Notes under the pieces: model-generated
Database searches by the model: none
What the model was told of the DNA's origin: nothing
The model's input: only the letters and a program-made list of their open reading frames with translations
Shown: positions 56,682 through 64,000 of the stretch, piece by piece
Layout of the letters: each line of letters begins with the position of its first letter
How positions within the stretch are numbered: position 1 is the stretch's first letter
Made by a program: the position numbers and the translations under genes
NCBI GenBank assembly: GCA_002435715.1
Contig: DISD01000086.1
Span: 1-64,000, forward strand
DNA from: Rhodospirillaceae bacterium UBA6219
GTDB lineage: Bacteria; Pseudomonadota; Alphaproteobacteria; Rhodospirillales; Magnetospirillaceae
Direction of reading: 5' to 3'
Length of the DNA stretch: 64,000 bases

Positions 56682-58435
56682 TGTGCGGCATCGCCGGCCT
56701 TGTCGCGCCCGCGGGCCAGGTTCCGGAAACCGGTGTGCTGGATCGCTTGGCCGATGCCTTGGCCCATCGCGGCCCCGACGGGCGCGGTCGCCACGTATCG
56801 GGCAGGGTGGCGCTGCTGCAGAACCGGCTGTCGATCATCGATCTGGAAGGCGGACGCCAGCCCATTTTCGATACCGCCGGCCGCGCCATCATCGCCAATG
56901 GTGAAATCTACAATTACCGGGAATTGCGCGACCTGCTGTCCGGGGTGGACTTCGTCACCCAATCGGACAGCGAGCCGCCGCTGCATCTTTACGCCCGCCA
57001 GGGCGAGACCTTCGCCGAGGCCCTGCGCGGCATGTACGCCCTGGCCATCCACGACCCCGTCCGCGACGTGGTGGTGCTGGCCCGCGACCCGTTCGGCATC
57101 AAGCCGCTATACCTGAGCCAAGGGGCTTTCGGCATCGCCTTCGCGTCCGAAGCCCAAGCCCTGGTCAAGGCCGGACTGGTGCCGGCGGCGGTGGATTCCC
57201 AGGCCCGGGCCGAATTGCTGCAATTGCAGTTCACCTGTGGCGAGGCCACCATCTTCCCCGGCATCGTGCGTGTCGCCCCCGGTGCCACCGTGGTGATCGA
57301 AAACGGCAAGGTGCGCCCGGTCCGCCGGCTTCCCGCCCTGCCCCGCGCCGGCAGGCGCAGCGGCAGCGCCGACACGCTGTTGGACCAGTTGGACACGGTG
57401 CTGGCCGAAGCCGTCGACCTGCACCAGCGCTCCGACGTGCCCTATGGCATGTTCCTGTCGGGCGGCATCGATTCGTCGGTGCTGCTGGCCCTGATGGCGC
57501 GGCTGAACCCACGCCCGGTCCAGGCCTTCACCGCCGGTTTCCCCGGCACCAATGCCCATGACGAACGTGACCACGCCCGCGCCCTGGCCAAAAGCGTCGG
57601 CGCCCGGCATGTGGAAGTGGAATTCGCCGAAAGCGATTTCTGGGCATTGCTGCCGCAGGTCGCCGCCATCATGGACGACCCGGCCGCCGATTATGCCTGC
57701 CTGCCCACCTTCAAGCTGGGCCAACGGGCACGTCAAGACGTCAAGGTCATCTTGTCCGGCGAAGGCGGCGACGAATTGTTCGGCGGCTATGGCCGCTATC
57801 GCAAAGCGGCGCTGCCCTGGCCGCTGTCCAAGCGCATGCGACGCAAGGGGACGTTCGACACACTGGGCGTACTGCGCCCGCTTTCCGGGTGGCGCGACCG
57901 TTTCGCCCAGGCCGAAGCCCGCGAATGCGCCGTCACCGGTCGCTCGCGGCTGCAAGCCGCCCAGGCCATCGATTGCGCAGATTGGCTGCCCAACGACTTG
58001 CTGATCAAGGCGGATCGCTGCCTGATGGCCAACGCCATCGAAGGCCGCGTGCCCTTCCTCGACCCGGTGGTCGCCGATTTCGCTTTTTCCCTGTCCGATC
58101 GCTGGAAAATCCGCAACGGCTTGGGCAAGCACATCCTGCGCCTGTGGCTGGACCGGCACATGCCCCAGGCCAAGCCGTTTGCCAAGAAACGCGGCTTCAC
58201 CGTGCCGGTGGGCGAATGGATTTCGGCGCGTCCCGATCTGGGGGCCCTGGTCGCCGCCCAGCCCGGAATCGCTGAAATCGCCGTGCCCGGTCAGGTGGAA
58301 CGCTTGTTCGCCGGCACCGACAAGAAGACCGCTTTTGCCCGCTGGTCCTTGCTTTTCTACGCGCTCTGGCACCAAATCCATATCCTGGGCGCGGCGCCCG
58401 ATGCCGACGTCCACAGCACCCTGTCCGCGAGGTAG
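56681..58435 (+). CDS. Asparagine synthetase B-like amidotransferase
   Basis: The 584-residue protein has an N-terminal glutaminase with catalytic Cys2 (MCGIAGL) and NGEIYNY, and a C-terminal synthetase with the PP-loop SGGIDSS (260-266) and GEGGDELFGGY. The size and domains match AsnB. The linker position of the usual SDTE is SDSEPP. Because it is tied to two glycosyltransferases, it may amidate a sugar acid in a surface polysaccharide rather than supply cellular asparagine; this is inference from context. Two bases separate it from the dihydroorotase gene. Confidence 0.88.
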   Translation: MCGIAGLVAPAGQVPETGVLDRLADALAHRGPDGRGRHVSGRVALLQNRLSIIDLEGGRQPIFDTAGRAIIANGEIYNYRELRDLLSGVDFVTQSDSEPPLHLYARQGETFAEALRGMYALAIHDPVRDVVVLARDPFGIKPLYLSQGAFGIAFASEAQALVKAGLVPAAVDSQARAELLQLQFTCGEATIFPGIVRVAPGATVVIENGKVRPVRRLPALPRAGRRSGSADTLLDQLDTVLAEAVDLHQRSDVPYGMFLSGGIDSSVLLALMARLNPRPVQAFTAGFPGTNAHDERDHARALAKSVGARHVEVEFAESDFWALLPQVAAIMDDPAADYACLPTFKLGQRARQDVKVILSGEGGDELFGGYGRYRKAALPWPLSKRMRRKGTFDTLGVLRPLSGWRDRFAQAEARECAVTGRSRLQAAQAIDCADWLPNDLLIKADRCLMANAIEGRVPFLDPVVADFAFSLSDRWKIRNGLGKHILRLWLDRHMPQAKPFAKKRGFTVPVGEWISARPDLGALVAAQPGIAEIAVPGQVERLFAGTDKKTAFARWSLLFYALWHQIHILGAAPDADVHSTLSAR

Positions 58436-58437
58436 TC

Positions 58438-59772
58438 ATGTCGCAAAGCTTCGATCTGGTCCTGTCCAACGGCACCGTGGTGACCCCGAACGGCACCGCC
58501 ACCACCGATATCGGCATCCGGGGCGGCCGCATCGTCGCCATCGGCGATCTGCGCGGCACCGCCATGGCCGACAAGATCGATTGCCATGGTCTGCACGTGC
58601 TGCCCGGCGTCATCGACACCCAGGTGCATTTCCGCGAACCGGGCCTGGAACACAAGGAAGACTTGTCCACCGGCTCGGCAGCGGCGGCCATGGGCGGCGT
58701 GGTGGCGTTCTTCGAGATGCCCAACACCAAGCCCGGCACCACCACCGACGTCGAACTGAAGGACAAGCTGGCCCGTGCCCAAGGCCGTGCGTGGACCGAT
58801 CACGCCTTCTTCCTGGGGGCCGCGTCGGACAACATCGCCGATCTGGCCCAGTGGGAACGCATTCCCGGTTGCGCCGGCATCAAGATCTTCATGGGGTCTT
58901 CCACCGGCAACCTGCTGGTGGCCGATGACGAGACCCTGGCCAAGGTGATCGCCCAAGGCTACCGCCGCATCGCGGTGCATTGCGAGGACGAGGCGCGACT
59001 GATCGCCCGCAAGTCCATCGCCGAAGGCGCCGGCCATCCCCGCGCCCACCACATCTGGCGCGACGCCGAGACGGCGCTGATCGCCACCCAGCGCCTGGTC
59101 AAACTGGCCGAGGCCGCCAAGCGCCGCGTCCACGTGCTGCACGTGACCACCGCCGAGGAAATGGACTTCCTGGCCGCTCACAAGGATCTGGTGACGGTGG
59201 AAACCACGCCCCAGCACCTGACCCTGTTCGCCCCCGAATGCTATGAAGAATTGGGCACCTATGCCCAGATGAACCCGCCGATCCGCGAAAATTCCCATCG
59301 CGGCGCGTTGTGGCGGGCCATCCAGAACGGCGAGGTCGACGTGCTGGGTTCGGATCACGCACCGCACACGCGGGAAGAAAAGGACAAGCCCTATCCGCAA
59401 TCGCCATCGGGGATGACCGGTGTCCAAACCCTGGTCCCCATCATGCTGGACCACGTCAACCAGGGCCGGCTGACCCTGGAACGCTTCGTCGATCTGACCT
59501 CGGCCGGTCCGCAACGTATCTACAACATTGCCGGCAAGGGCCGCATCGCCCTGGGCTATGACGCCGATTTCACCCTGGTGGACATGAAGGCGGAACGCAC
59601 CATCACCAACCAATGGATCGTCAGCCGCTGCGGCTGGACGCCTTTTGACGGCAAGAAGGTGCAGGGCTGGCCCATGGCCACCATCATCCGCGGACGATTG
59701 GTGATGAGCGACGGCCAGTTGATCGGCGACCCTGCCGGCCAACCGGTGCGTTTCCAGGAATGCTATCCGTGA
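58438..59772 (+). CDS. Dihydroorotase family amidohydrolase (paralog with altered metal motif)
   Basis: The 444-residue protein belongs to the class I dihydroorotase/allantoinase group. Visible are QVHFREPG (62-69), Lys in GIKIFMGSS, HCED, LHVTT and GSDHAPH. In catalytic dihydroorotases the first motif is HxH; here position 62 is Gln (DTQVHFREPG), so one metal ligand is missing. Alphaproteobacteria often carry such a form beside another PyrC. It could be an active divergent enzyme, a non-catalytic partner, or act on another cyclic amide. Its stop overlaps the start of the SlyD-like gene (GTGA). Confidence 0.88.
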   Translation: MSQSFDLVLSNGTVVTPNGTATTDIGIRGGRIVAIGDLRGTAMADKIDCHGLHVLPGVIDTQVHFREPGLEHKEDLSTGSAAAAMGGVVAFFEMPNTKPGTTTDVELKDKLARAQGRAWTDHAFFLGAASDNIADLAQWERIPGCAGIKIFMGSSTGNLLVADDETLAKVIAQGYRRIAVHCEDEARLIARKSIAEGAGHPRAHHIWRDAETALIATQRLVKLAEAAKRRVHVLHVTTAEEMDFLAAHKDLVTVETTPQHLTLFAPECYEELGTYAQMNPPIRENSHRGALWRAIQNGEVDVLGSDHAPHTREEKDKPYPQSPSGMTGVQTLVPIMLDHVNQGRLTLERFVDLTSAGPQRIYNIAGKGRIALGYDADFTLVDMKAERTITNQWIVSRCGWTPFDGKKVQGWPMATIIRGRLVMSDGQLIGDPAGQPVRFQECYP

Positions 59773-60293
59773 TCGTTGCCGACGGCCACGTCGTCACCCT
59801 GACCTATCAAACCACCGACCACGAGGGCACGGTGGTGGACGAAGGACACCAGCCCCTGTCGTACCTGCATGGCGGTTACGACGACATCTTCCCCAAGCTG
59901 GAACGGGAACTGACCGGCAAGACGGTGGGCCAACAGGTCCGGGTCGAGCTGGCGGCCCGCGACGCCTTTGGCGAATACGACAAGGATCTGGTGCGGCTGG
60001 AACCGTTGGAAGTGTTCGGCCGCATGCCCAAGATCGGCGCGCTTTACGAACGAGACGACGCCATCTACAAGGCTGTCGAGATCAGGGACGGCAAGGTGGT
60101 GCTGGACGGCAACCACCCGCTGGCCGGTCTGGACATCGTGTTTTCAGCCACCATCGCCGACATCCGCCCGGCCACCGCCGAGGAACTGGCCGGCAAGGTG
60201 AAGGTTCGCCCCGCCTCGAACAATCGCAGATGGGTCCTGGCCGCCGTGTTGCTGGCCTTGGGGGCCTTGGGTCTTTTCGTTCTGGCCCGATGA
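59769..60293 (+). CDS. FKBP-type (SlyD-like) peptidyl-prolyl isomerase with C-terminal membrane anchor
   Basis: The 174-residue protein has the SlyD arrangement: FKBP half (VADGHVVTLTYQ), flap-inserted IF domain (about 65-115; RDAFGEYDKDLV), and return strand (NHPLAGLDIVFSATI). Unlike SlyD it lacks the His-rich tail and ends with a hydrophobic segment (about 155-172). It would be tail-anchored in the inner membrane, facing the cytoplasm. GTG 59769 is chosen since AGGA lies nine bases before and it overlaps the previous stop; an ATG three codons earlier is possible. Confidence 0.85.
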   Translation: MIVADGHVVTLTYQTTDHEGTVVDEGHQPLSYLHGGYDDIFPKLERELTGKTVGQQVRVELAARDAFGEYDKDLVRLEPLEVFGRMPKIGALYERDDAIYKAVEIRDGKVVLDGNHPLAGLDIVFSATIADIRPATAEELAGKVKVRPASNNRRWVLAAVLLALGALGLFVLAR

Positions 60294-60377
60294 TATTGCG
60301 ATTGACTATCAATAACAGCTCTGGACGCAGCCGCGTCCTTGCCCTATAGTCGAGCCATCGACCAGGAGATCGCGGGC

Positions 60378-60920
60378 ATGTTCACCGACAACACATTGAC
60401 GCCGAAGGAAGCCGTTCGCCTGTGCGCGCTGGGCACCATCGCCCGCCAATGCGTCCGCTATTCCGAACTGGCCGGATCGGTGCGCCACTTCATCAGCCGT
60501 GTCGCCGGCCCGCAGATCGATTTGATGGGCATGTCCATCGAATTGCTGCGCTACGAGGGCCTGGTGGAAGCCGTCGGCGGCGAAGGCATGGAAGACGATG
60601 CCCAGCTGACCATCACCGATGCCGGCAAGCGCGAGTTGCACACCCTGCTGACCGCCCGCCTGCGCCCCGGTTCCGACCTGTCCAAACTGATCATCGCCTT
60701 GAAGATGCGCTTCCTGGACCTGTTGGACAGCAACGAACAGCTGGCTCAGGCCGATTTGCTGTTGGAAATGGTGGAAGGCGAATTGGCCCGTCTGCTGGAT
60801 CTGCGCGGTGCCTTTGCCGGTGACGGCGACGGTTGTCACCTGATCGATTGGCTGGACCACGACATCGAACAGCTGGAAACCCGTCTGGCTTGGCTGGAAG
60901 ATTTCCGTCAACGCCTTTGA
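60378..60920 (+). CDS. PadR-like winged-helix protein
   Basis: This 180-residue protein has an N-terminal winged-helix-like region (about 8-90; LTPKEAVRLCALG, LRYEGLVEAV, LTITDAGKREL) and a C-terminal helical part with coiled-coil character (about 100-180), as in PadR-type transcription regulators. AGGAGA lies nine bases before the ATG. The match to PadR is by pattern only; effector and target are unknown. It precedes the chemoreceptor gene by 143 bases. Confidence 0.7.
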   Translation: MFTDNTLTPKEAVRLCALGTIARQCVRYSELAGSVRHFISRVAGPQIDLMGMSIELLRYEGLVEAVGGEGMEDDAQLTITDAGKRELHTLLTARLRPGSDLSKLIIALKMRFLDLLDSNEQLAQADLLLEMVEGELARLLDLRGAFAGDGDGCHLIDWLDHDIEQLETRLAWLEDFRQRL

Positions 60921-61063
60921 TCTGCCGACTTCAGACGAAAGACGGACATACCCAAGTCTTTCCGCTGGCATACCCTATCCAAGATGACAGAAAGCAACAC
61001 TGAAGCTTAGGCTGAAATCGATCTACTATCCCTAAAAGCATATTGCGTTTTGGGGTAGTCATC

Positions 61064-63481
61064 ATGTCCGCCTTTCTCACTGTCTCTCGCCGTATTTACG
61101 GCGGGTTCACCCTGGTTCTTGCCATCCTGGCCGTTGTGGCAGCGACAACCATCGTCAAGATCGGTCGTATTCATGACGATCAGGAAGTTTACGCCGCAGT
61201 CAGCGGAAATTCAGTCGCGGTCAGCAATATTCGCGGCAACATCGTCGAGCTGCGCCGACTGGTGACGGTGAATTCCGGCCTGCGCATCGAGGCCGCTAGT
61301 CAGAATATTCCTCCGCTGCTGACGCAATTGAAACAAGACCTGAGCGAATCCATCAAGGTCACCCTTGATCCCAGCCGCAAAGCCAATTTGGAGCGCATGC
61401 TGGTCCTGGTGGGCAATTATGCCGACTTGGTCAAGCGGTTGCAGGAAAGCAACGCCAAGCGCGACCAATTGATCGAAACTAAGATGAATCCGGTTGGATT
61501 GGCCGCCCGACAATCCTTGAGCGAAGTGACCAGTTCGGCCATGCGCGACGGTGATTTCCAGGCCGCCGCCATTACCGGCCAAGCCCAGGAAGCTTTGTTG
61601 CTGACCCGTCTGGCGGCCTGGAAGTTCCTGTTTTCCCCAACCGAAGCCGAAGCCGAGCAAGTCAACGCCACCGCCCGCCATTTCCTGGAACAGGCCGACA
61701 AGCTGGAAGCCCGGCTGCAAAATCCCACCCGTAAAGAACTGGCGGCCAAAGCCGACAAATTGGCCCGCGAATACGTAACCGCCTTCGAAGAAACCGAACA
61801 AGTCGTCTTGTTGTCGCATCGTCTGCTGATGAAAGACGGCGCCGCCATTGGCGAAGAACTGAGCCGTTTGGCCCTCGACACCCTGGACTCGCAACGCCAA
61901 TACCTGCAGCAATTGGAGACACAAACCGATGCCACCATAACCGCGACCTTGCGTCTGGTGTGGATCGCCGGCTTGCTGGGTTTGGGCCTGGGGGCGGCCC
62001 TGTCCATCCTAATCGCCCGCTCCATCGTCGTGCCGGTCAAGGCCATGACCGGCGCCATGGGCCGTTTGGCCGGCGGCGACAAGACCATCGAAATCCCCGC
62101 CCGTGAACGCGGCGACGAAATCGGCGCCATGGCTGCCGCCGTGCAGGTGTTCAAGGACAACGCCATCCGCATGGAACAACTGACCGCCGAACAAGAAGAA
62201 CAAAAACGCCGGTCCGAGGCCGAACGCCGCGCCGCCCTGCACCAAATGGCTGACAATTTCGAGGGCCAAGTGGGTGGCGTGGTCAACGCCGTCACCGCGG
62301 CGGCCGTGCAATTGCAGGCGGCATCGCGCCAAATGGCGGCCAACGCCACCGAAACCAGCGCCCAGGCGACCACGGTGGCCAGCGCCGCCGAACAAGCCTC
62401 GACCAACGTGCAGACCGTCGCCTCGGCCAGCGAGGAACTGGCGGCCTCGATCAACGAAATCGCCCAACAGATGCAACGCTCGCAATCGGTGGCCGAACGG
62501 GCCGACGAACAGGCCCGGTCCAGCGAAACGGTCATCCAGCAATTGGCGGAAACGGTGGCCAGCATCGGCGCCATCGTCAACCTGATCACCCACATCGCCC
62601 ATCAGACCAACTTGTTGGCGCTGAACGCCACCATCGAGGCGGCCCGAGCCGGCGAAGCCGGCAAGGGCTTTGCCGTGGTCGCCAACGAAGTCAAGGGCTT
62701 GGCCGGCCAGACCGCCCAGGCCACCGAAGAAATCGCCACCAAGATCGCCGCCGTGCAATCGGGCACCCACGACGTGGTGGACGCCATCGCCGCCATCAGC
62801 CGCGTCATCAACGAGATGAGCGAAATCAGTGCCACCGTCGCCTCGGCGGTACAGGAACAAACCGCCGCCACCGGCGAAATCGCCCGCAACGTCGACCAAG
62901 CGTCCATGGGCACCCAGGAAGTCTCCAACAATATCGGCATGGTGGAAACCGCCGCCCGCGAAACCGGCCATGCCGCCAATCAGATCAGCGATTCCTCGGC
63001 CGATTTGTCCCATCAAAGCGAAATGCTGAAGATGGAAGTGGCCCGCTTCCTGACTCAGGTCCGTTCCGATAAGGACGACATGAAGTTGATGGAATGGGAT
63101 GACAGCCTGTCCATCGGCAACAACGACATCGACCTGCATCACAAGGGCATGGTCGAAAAAATGAACCGCTTCTTCCGCGAGATGATGGCGGGCGATTCCG
63201 GCATGGTGGCCTTGGAAGTGGCCCGCGACCTGCTGCCCGACATGCAGCGGCATTTCCAGGACGAAGAACAGATCATGGAGCGCAAGGGCTATGCCGGCTT
63301 GGCCGGCCACCGCCAAGCCCACCAGGACTTCCTGATCAAGGCCAAGACGCTGTGCGATTGCGTGCAATCGGGCCAGCAGGACGCCTCGCAAGCCCTGTTC
63401 CGCTTCATGGCCGAATGGCTGAAGACCCATATCCAGTCCGAGGACATGGCCTTCGCCAATTTCCTGCGCAAAGCGGCGTAA
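61064..63481 (+). CDS. Methyl-accepting chemotaxis protein with C-terminal hemerythrin domain
   Basis: The 805-residue transmembrane receptor has TM1 (about 12-32), a helical periplasmic domain (about 35-290), TM2 (about 297-320), HAMP, a signalling domain with tip LLALNATIEAARAGEAG, and a bacteriohemerythrin domain (676-805). All seven iron ligands are there: His693, His730, Glu734, His749, His753, His789 and Asp794. Such DcrH-type receptors bind oxygen at a di-iron site and guide microaerophilic behaviour; they are abundant in magnetotactic bacteria. ATG 61064 has GGGG upstream; an earlier TTG would add seven residues. A 13-bp inverted repeat follows the stop. Confidence 0.95.
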   Translation: MSAFLTVSRRIYGGFTLVLAILAVVAATTIVKIGRIHDDQEVYAAVSGNSVAVSNIRGNIVELRRLVTVNSGLRIEAASQNIPPLLTQLKQDLSESIKVTLDPSRKANLERMLVLVGNYADLVKRLQESNAKRDQLIETKMNPVGLAARQSLSEVTSSAMRDGDFQAAAITGQAQEALLLTRLAAWKFLFSPTEAEAEQVNATARHFLEQADKLEARLQNPTRKELAAKADKLAREYVTAFEETEQVVLLSHRLLMKDGAAIGEELSRLALDTLDSQRQYLQQLETQTDATITATLRLVWIAGLLGLGLGAALSILIARSIVVPVKAMTGAMGRLAGGDKTIEIPARERGDEIGAMAAAVQVFKDNAIRMEQLTAEQEEQKRRSEAERRAALHQMADNFEGQVGGVVNAVTAAAVQLQAASRQMAANATETSAQATTVASAAEQASTNVQTVASASEELAASINEIAQQMQRSQSVAERADEQARSSETVIQQLAETVASIGAIVNLITHIAHQTNLLALNATIEAARAGEAGKGFAVVANEVKGLAGQTAQATEEIATKIAAVQSGTHDVVDAIAAISRVINEMSEISATVASAVQEQTAATGEIARNVDQASMGTQEVSNNIGMVETAARETGHAANQISDSSADLSHQSEMLKMEVARFLTQVRSDKDDMKLMEWDDSLSIGNNDIDLHHKGMVEKMNRFFREMMAGDSGMVALEVARDLLPDMQRHFQDEEQIMERKGYAGLAGHRQAHQDFLIKAKTLCDCVQSGQQDASQALFRFMAEWLKTHIQSEDMAFANFLRKAA

Positions 63482-63491
63482 GACCGCGCCC

Positions 63492-63545
63492 GACGGGGCC
63501 GACGGCGCGTCACTGGACGCATCGTCGGCCCCGTCATATAGTCCC
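63492..63545 (+). terminator. GC-rich inverted repeat after the chemoreceptor gene
   Basis: GACGGGGCCGACG (63492-63504) and CGTCGGCCCCGTC (63533-63545) are perfect complements separated by 28 bases. It ends three bases before the radC start, has no T-run, and may be a terminator-like hairpin for the upstream gene or a leader element of radC. Confidence 0.5.
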
Positions 63546-63548
63546 CTT

Positions 63549-64000
63549 ATGTCCGACCTGATCCCTGGATTGGAAGAGCCCGCCGAACCCGCGCCCCATC
63601 ATGCCGGGCATCGCGAACGTTTGCGCCAGCGCTTTTTGGCGGAACCCATGGCGCTTCCCGATTACGAAGTGCTGGAATTGCTGCTGGCCAGCGTCATCCC
63701 CCGTCGCGACACCAAGAAACTGGCCAAGGACCTGATCGCCGAGTTCAAGACCTTCGCCGACGTGCTGGCCGCGCCGGTGACCGCCCTGGAAGCCTTTCCC
63801 GGCATCTCGGCCACCACCGCCGCCTATCTGAAGGTGGCCGAACATGCCGCCACCCGCATGGCGCGGCTGCAGGTGATCGACCGCCCGGTGCTCAGCAAAT
63901 GGGACCAATTGCTGGATTACTGCACCATTTCCATGGGCCGGCTGCCGTCGGAGCAATTCCGCCTTTTGTTCCTGGACCGCAAGAACACCCTGATCGCCGA
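63549..64000 (+). CDS. radC: RadC family (JAB1/MPN domain) protein, N-terminal part
   Basis: The first 150 residues of a RadC-type protein are visible before the window ends. They include the HRERLRQRFL start, YEVLELLLASVIPRRDTK, a helix-hairpin-helix (FPGISATTAAYLK), and the start of the JAB domain (SEQFRLLFLDRKNTLIA). RadC was named as a DNA repair protein, but its role is disputed; the JAB domain is a predicted metalloprotease or nuclease. The ATG follows CCCCTT, a poor ribosome binding site, and the inverted repeat above ends three bases before it. Confidence 0.93.
   Translation, partial: MSDLIPGLEEPAEPAPHHAGHRERLRQRFLAEPMALPDYEVLELLLASVIPRRDTKKLAKDLIAEFKTFADVLAAPVTALEAFPGISATTAAYLKVAEHAATRMARLQVIDRPVLSKWDQLLDYCTISMGRLPSEQFRLLFLDRKNTLIA

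Overview
The window is a GC-rich, gene-dense stretch of chromosome from an alphaproteobacterium, most likely a Magnetospirillum or a close Rhodospirillales relative. This is inferred from gene content: a chemoreceptor ending in a hemerythrin domain, a globin-like soluble chemoreceptor, a sigma-54-type promoter in front of a hook gene, a urtABCDE-urease cluster and MsrPQ. I cannot confirm the species without a search. No rRNA, tRNA, CRISPR array, insertion sequence or prophage was seen. Most lines of the window have high GC; two short AT-rich islands stand out, at about 10000-10400 and 20343-20939.

Layout. 1-5016: the 5' part of gltB (minus), a soluble chemoreceptor with a degenerate globin domain, and an enlarged hook protein FlgE. 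5307-9980: a proposed urea-sensing module made of a membrane-anchored UrtA paralog, a hybrid histidine kinase translationally coupled to it, and a convergent OmpR-type regulator. 10468-21548: urea uptake and urease genes, urtABCDE-ureDABCEF-[AT-rich membrane ORF]-ureG, largely with overlapping or closely spaced genes. 21617-23924: a DUF4242 (nickel-binding family) protein, a MauG-like di-heme peroxidase and a Crp/Fnr regulator. 23926-26826: a 966-residue membrane-anchored coiled-coil protein built almost wholly of 28 tandem 25-residue repeats. 27155-31206: an esterase, an RMD1/DUF155 protein and a second periplasmic-binding-protein plus histidine-kinase pair. 31203-35262: der, bamB, yfgM-like and a thioredoxin-fold protein. 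36134-45201: a glycogen operon glgB-glgX-malQ-glgP. 45408-51255: small membrane proteins, msrPQ, a DUF898 protein, an M48 peptidase, coq7 and dsbB. 51350-64000: meaB, a PAS-GGDEF protein, ygfZ, two glycosyltransferases plus an asparagine-synthetase-like amidotransferase, a dihydroorotase paralog, a tail-anchored SlyD-like protein, a PadR-like protein, a hemerythrin-bearing chemoreceptor and the start of radC.

How the genes work together. The strongest theme is nitrogen: urea would be bound by UrtA, imported by UrtBCDE and hydrolysed by urease, and the ammonia could enter glutamate through the GOGAT encoded at the left edge. The upstream UrtA paralog/kinase/regulator set looks like a dedicated urea or amide sensor, and the 487-bp AT-rich gap between the regulator gene and urtA carries several dyads that could be its operators. 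The most unusual items are this sensor, the AT-rich ORF between ureF and ureG, the 28 x 25 repeat protein, and the globin sensor that lacks the heme-ligand histidine.
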